Assembly (NCBI GenBank): GCA_024686055.1
Contig: JAIBDV010000111.1
Span: 1 to 8,369 of the forward strand
Direction of reading: 5' to 3'
Origin: Neptuniibacter sp.
GTDB lineage: Bacteria > Pseudomonadota > Gammaproteobacteria > Pseudomonadales > Balneatricaceae
Length of the DNA: 8,369 nucleotides
Shown: positions 5,918 through 8,369 of the stretch, in pieces
Layout: each line of letters opens with the position of its first letter
Numbering within the stretch: the first letter of the stretch is position 1
Translations under genes and position numbers: made by a program
Notes under the pieces: generated by a model
The model's database searches: none
Seen by the model: only the letters and a program-made list of their open reading frames with translations
What the model was told of the DNA's origin: nothing

Positions 5918-6460
5918 TTATTGCCGTACTGGCCGTTTGGCCAGTTTGCGCTGCAGGGTGCGTCGGTGCATTCCCAGTGCTCTGGCGGTCGCAGAGACAT
6001 TACCCTCATATTCGCCCAGCACCTTCTGAATATGTTCCCACTCCAGCCGGTTAACGGACATCGGGCTTTCCGTTACCGGTGTTTCGGCATCGGGGCTATT
6101 CTGTTGCAGGGCGGCCAGCACCTGGTCGGCATCGGCGGGCTTGGGCAGATAATTAGTGGCACCGAGTTTGATCGCTTCCACTGCGGTGCTGATGCTGGCA
6201 TAGCCGGTCAATACCAGCATGTTCAGTTCTGGCAGCAGAGCTTTGAGTTCAGGGATCAGTGTCAGTCCAGAGCGGCCTTCCATCTTCAGATCAATCGTGG
6301 CCAGTGCGGGCTGGTGGCGGCGGGCGACCTCCAGTGCTTCGTCGGCGCTGCTGGCGGTGGCGACGTGGTAGCCACGCCGGGTCAGAGCGCGGGCCAGTAC
6401 CCGGCTGAAGACAGGGTCATCATCCACAATCAGCAGGGGGGTAGCGTGTTCAGTCGACAT
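5918..6460 (-). CDS. regA: RegA/PrrA/RoxR-family redox response regulator
   Basis: The 180-residue protein has a receiver domain (about 8-120), a short linker (121-133) and a Fis-type DNA-binding domain (about 134-175). The receiver shows IVDDDP with Asp13 and Asp14, the phosphate-accepting Asp57 in TIDLKMEGRSGL, Thr85 in LVLTGYASI and Lys107 in YLPKPAD. The output domain is the near-invariant RegA family segment: MSVNRLEWEHIQKVL at 134-148, then GNVSATARALGMHRRTLQ at 153-170 and RKLAKRP. In proteobacteria this family controls respiratory oxidases and other energy genes in response to the redox state of the quinone pool. Its ATG lies inside the regB end (11-bp overlap), with AGAGGA (6469-6474) 8 nt upstream, so the two are translated in a coupled way. 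Targets cannot be told from the window. Confidence 0.96.
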   Translation of the reverse strand: MSTEHATPLLIVDDDPVFSRVLARALTRRGYHVATASSADEALEVARRHQPALATIDLKMEGRSGLTLIPELKALLPELNMLVLTGYASISTAVEAIKLGATNYLPKPADADQVLAALQQNSPDAETPVTESPMSVNRLEWEHIQKVLGEYEGNVSATARALGMHRRTLQRKLAKRPVRQ

Positions 6461-7736
6461 AGCGAAGGTCCTCTTCCTGTTCTTCTGCCGGTTCAGTACT
6501 GCGTCGCAGGTTGACTTCGGTCAGGGTGCCGCCGGTTTCATGATTATACAGCCGCACATCGCCATTATACCGGGCCAGCGTGGTGCTGGTCAGAAACAGG
6601 CCGATGCCCAGTCCTTTACCCTTGGTGGTGACGAAGGGTTTACCCAGATGCTGTGACTGCTCCAGCGACAGCCCCGGCCCCTGGTCATAGATCTGCAGCA
6701 CCACGTTGGTGTCGGTCCAGTCCAGTTCAATGCGAATATCTTTGGGGTGGGCATCGGCAGCATTGTTCAGCAGGTTCAGCAGCGCCTGTTGCAGGGCGCT
6801 GGAGCTTTCCAGCTCCGGCATAACGCCCTTACCTTCAACCCGATAACTGAATGTCGCGTCGGGCCGCATGATCTGCCATTGCTCCAGCGCGCTGTCCATA
6901 ATCTGGCTGGCGCTCAGGTGTCGGTGTGACTGCTGCTCGTCTCGCACACTGCGGGCCATCTGTTGCAGTCGCTCGGCGCAGGTGTCTACCTGCTGTTGCA
7001 GAATCAGCAGATCTTCCTGTAATGCGTTATCTGTTTTGTAATCGGCCTGCAGTTCGCTGAGCAGTACCCGCATGGTCGATAGCGGGGTGCCAAGTTCATG
7101 AGCGGTACCGGCGGCCATGGTTGCCAGTGAGATCAGTTGCTGGTCCTGCAGCAGTTTTTCACGCTGGCTTTCCAGTCGTACCCGCTGATGCTCCAGTGAA
7201 TGGCGCATCCGGCTGATAAACCAGGTCACGATAATGGCGGTCAGAATAAAGTTCAGCCACATGCCTGTCGTATGCAGATCAATCAGGTTGCTCAGCCGAT
7301 GGGCATGGCTATCGGCAGTGGGCACGAGCGCGATGTAGTGATTGAGCAGCGAGGTATAGGTAATCATCGCGATTAGCGCGGTGGCCAGGGTGTAACGCCA
7401 GGGCAGGGTGGATGCGGCAATGATCAGTGGCACCAGCAGCAGGAAGATAAACGGGTTAGTGCCGCCGCCCGTCTGAAAAATCAGACTGCCAAACAGCGCA
7501 AGATCCGCGATCAGGTGGCTGAAAAACTCAGGCTCGGTCACCGGCCAGTTGGCATGCAGTCGGGCAAAAGTGGCCAGGTTCAGCAGCGCAAACGCGGCAA
7601 AGGTGATGCTCATCAGCAGCGGGTTAATTTCTGCCTGGAGCACATAGAGGGTGAAGATCAGCATCGCGCATTGGCCAAACAGGGTCAGAAAGCGGATGTA
7701 GGTCAGTTGCAGCAGTTGTTCATTGAGGCCATTCAT
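6450..7736 (-). CDS. regB: RegB/PrrB/RoxS-family membrane redox sensor histidine kinase
   Basis: From the ATG at 7736 the protein has 428 residues. Six membrane helices (about 13-33, 37-58, 71-88, 96-111, 114-133 and 158-175) are followed by a coiled region, a dimerisation/phosphotransfer domain and a HATPase domain. The quinone-binding heptapeptide of the family, GGGTNPF, is at 90-96. The H-box AAGTAHELGTPLS gives the phosphorylated His213. Cys253 in QVDTCAERL lies exactly 40 residues after it, the same distance as His225-Cys265 in Rhodobacter RegB, whose cysteine is redox-active. The N-box NLLNNAADA (321-329), DQGPG (351-355) and KGKGLGIGL (372-380) form the ATP site. It phosphorylates RegA, encoded just downstream. 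A TTG at 7781 would add 15 residues but has no ribosome site. The ATG has none either; see the promoter at 7745-7753. Confidence 0.95.
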   Translation of the reverse strand: MNGLNEQLLQLTYIRFLTLFGQCAMLIFTLYVLQAEINPLLMSITFAAFALLNLATFARLHANWPVTEPEFFSHLIADLALFGSLIFQTGGGTNPFIFLLLVPLIIAASTLPWRYTLATALIAMITYTSLLNHYIALVPTADSHAHRLSNLIDLHTTGMWLNFILTAIIVTWFISRMRHSLEHQRVRLESQREKLLQDQQLISLATMAAGTAHELGTPLSTMRVLLSELQADYKTDNALQEDLLILQQQVDTCAERLQQMARSVRDEQQSHRHLSASQIMDSALEQWQIMRPDATFSYRVEGKGVMPELESSSALQQALLNLLNNAADAHPKDIRIELDWTDTNVVLQIYDQGPGLSLEQSQHLGKPFVTTKGKGLGIGLFLTSTTLARYNGDVRLYNHETGGTLTEVNLRRSTEPAEEQEEDLRYVD

Positions 7737-7744
7737 AGTGGCGC

Positions 7745-7753
7745 AGTATACCA
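7745..7753 (-). promoter_or_regulatory. Extended -10 promoter immediately upstream of regB
   Basis: On the minus strand TGGTATACT combines a TGn extension with a 5-of-6 -10 hexamer. Only 8 bp separate it from the regB ATG, so transcription should begin within about 3 nt of the start codon (probable +1 at A7739 or A7736). No -35 is visible, which extended -10 promoters can tolerate. No Shine-Dalgarno sequence is present, which agrees with a leaderless mRNA. Confidence 0.5.
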
Positions 7754-8045
7754 GCAGCTGGCGGGCGCAGTGGTGCGACAATTTGTCTCAGACAGGGTCG
7801 TTTTTCGTCAGAACCTGTTGTTCGTAAGTGAAAATTTAAGGCCGGGGTCTCAGCGAGTATTTGTTGTCAGGCACATGGCTGGGATTGAATAACGCTAATG
7901 TCATCAAAATATGTATTTAACACTCTGAGCTGGGCGATGGTACTCGAAAGCGTAATGCTCGCAGTACAAAAAACGTTCGATTGTGTCCGGTCTGGTGCTG
8001 ACGTTTCGGATCATAATAAGTGTTTAACTGGGTGTTTTTTGATCT

Positions 8046-8073
8046 TCGGTTGGTTTGGTCATAAATCAACCGA
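8046..8073. repeat. Inverted repeat, 11-bp stem
   Basis: TCGGTTGGTTT (8046-8056) pairs with AAATCAACCGA (8063-8073), ten Watson-Crick pairs plus one G-U, around a 6-nt loop. The plus strand has a six-thymine run just before it (8035-8040) and none after it, so it is not an intrinsic terminator for plus-strand RNA; on the minus strand the run becomes adenines. Role unknown: operator, small-RNA element or a remnant of something else. Confidence 0.5.
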
Positions 8074-8296
8074 CCTGGAGTGGTGTCGGGTTCCCTTCTG
8101 TTGTGCATTTACTTGTCAGTTTTTGTTGTGCGAGAGGCTGGTTTAGTTGGGCTTTGTTTCATGCCTGTTTTCCACTAATCGTTCGTCTATCCCGCAGATT
8201 TACATAGATATATTGAATTAAGGGCAAGTTCTGTGGCTGTTCATATTCTATTAGGGTGGCGTTGCAGCGCGAAAAAAACAGTAAAAACTTGTCGTA

Positions 8297-8312
8297 TGTG
8301 ATCAGTATCACT
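8297..8312 (+). promoter_or_regulatory. CRP/FNR-like operator dyad
   Basis: TGTGATCAGTATCACT matches the CRP half-sites TGTGA-N6-TCACA at 9 of 10 positions. The inner dyad GTGAT-CAGT-ATCAC matches the FNR/Anr pattern TTGAT-N4-ATCAA at 8 of 10. The centre is at 8304.5. A member of the CRP/FNR superfamily is the likely binder; which one cannot be decided. Confidence 0.45.
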
Positions 8313-8325
8313 GACATTATGCAGA

Positions 8326-8334
8326 TGATATACT
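8326..8334 (+). promoter_or_regulatory. Extended -10 element facing the right edge
   Basis: TGATATACT is a TGn-extended -10 with a 5-of-6 hexamer. Transcription would start near 8341. The CRP/FNR-like dyad would then be centred near -36.5, about 5 bp nearer than the standard class II activator position. A second hexamer, GATAAT at 8340-8345, is an alternative. No gene start is visible before the edge. Confidence 0.35.
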
Positions 8335-8369
8335 TGAGCGATAATTCGTGAACTGTCAGGGTAGGCACC

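Larger units (their letters stand above)
7737..8369. other. Gene-free, AT-richer region upstream of regB
   Basis: This stretch has lower GC than the genes around it and many T/A runs. The open frames in it (7898-8146 plus, 7917-8108 minus, 8159-8368 minus) lack ribosome sites, recognisable motifs and the codon use of the neighbours. It contains the regB promoter, a strong hairpin at 8046-8073, and a CRP/FNR-like dyad with an extended -10 near the right edge. The last two suggest that a plus-strand gene begins just outside the window. Confidence 0.6.

Noticed and set aside
5909..6514. 201-codon plus-strand frame across regA
   Set aside because: It is antisense to regA, rich in Gln/Gly/His as expected of a shadow frame, and has no convincing ribosome site.
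7917..8108. 63-codon minus-strand frame overlapping the one above
   Set aside because: Basic low-complexity residues, no motif, no ribosome site; it also crosses the hairpin.
7898..8146. 82-codon plus-strand frame upstream of regB
   Set aside because: No ribosome site, many Cys/Trp/Phe codons unlike the neighbours, and it runs through the hairpin at 8046-8073.
8159..8368. 69-codon minus-strand frame reaching the right edge
   Set aside because: It could be the end of a longer gene, but the composition is AT-driven, no motif is seen, and it crosses the CRP/FNR-like dyad and promoter element. It cannot be fully excluded without sequence to the right.
1..8369. CRISPR array, insertion sequence, phage or defence system
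   Set aside because: No regularly spaced repeats, transposase, integrase, terminal inverted repeats or nuclease/toxin genes were seen on either strand.

Overview
This looks like an ordinary chromosomal stretch from a gammaproteobacterium of moderately high GC. The marine Oceanospirillales/Pseudomonadales side is my best guess, from gene content only. The main support is the holD-rimI pair (the order seen in E. coli and pseudomonads), a RegBA/RoxSR-type redox two-component system, and a tRNA-Ser(GCU) gene with encoded CCA. No mobile element, CRISPR array, phage gene or toxin system was found.

Left to right: (1) the N-terminal third of a PatB/MalY-type PLP-dependent C-S lyase on the minus strand, running off the left edge. 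(2) A divergent control region, then leuA on the plus strand, which makes the committed-step enzyme of leucine biosynthesis. (3) holD, encoding an unusually large psi subunit of the DNA polymerase III clamp loader, 16 bp ahead of rimI, the N-terminal acetyltransferase for ribosomal protein S18. (4) On the minus strand, and overlapping the rimI 3' end by 61 bp, a response regulator with a diguanylate cyclase output domain. (5) Divergent from it, an orphan CbiM-like integral membrane protein. (6) A strong hairpin, then tRNA-Ser(GCU) on the minus strand. (7) On the minus strand, a regB-regA operon: a membrane redox sensor kinase overlapping its Fis-type response regulator by 11 bp. (8) About 630 bp at the right end, AT-richer than the rest, with no credible gene. 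It holds an extended -10 promoter for regB, an 11-bp-stem hairpin, and a CRP/FNR-like dyad beside a second extended -10 element that points off the right edge.

The genes do not form one pathway. leuA, holD-rimI, the cyclase, the CbiM-like gene and regBA look like separate transcription units, with regBA and holD-rimI the two clear operons. The points most worth checking are the long psi protein with uracil-DNA-glycosylase-like features, the apparently leaderless start of regB, the coding-level convergent overlap of rimI with the cyclase gene, and the structured right-hand intergenic region. I found no convincing evidence for a wholly new multi-gene system.
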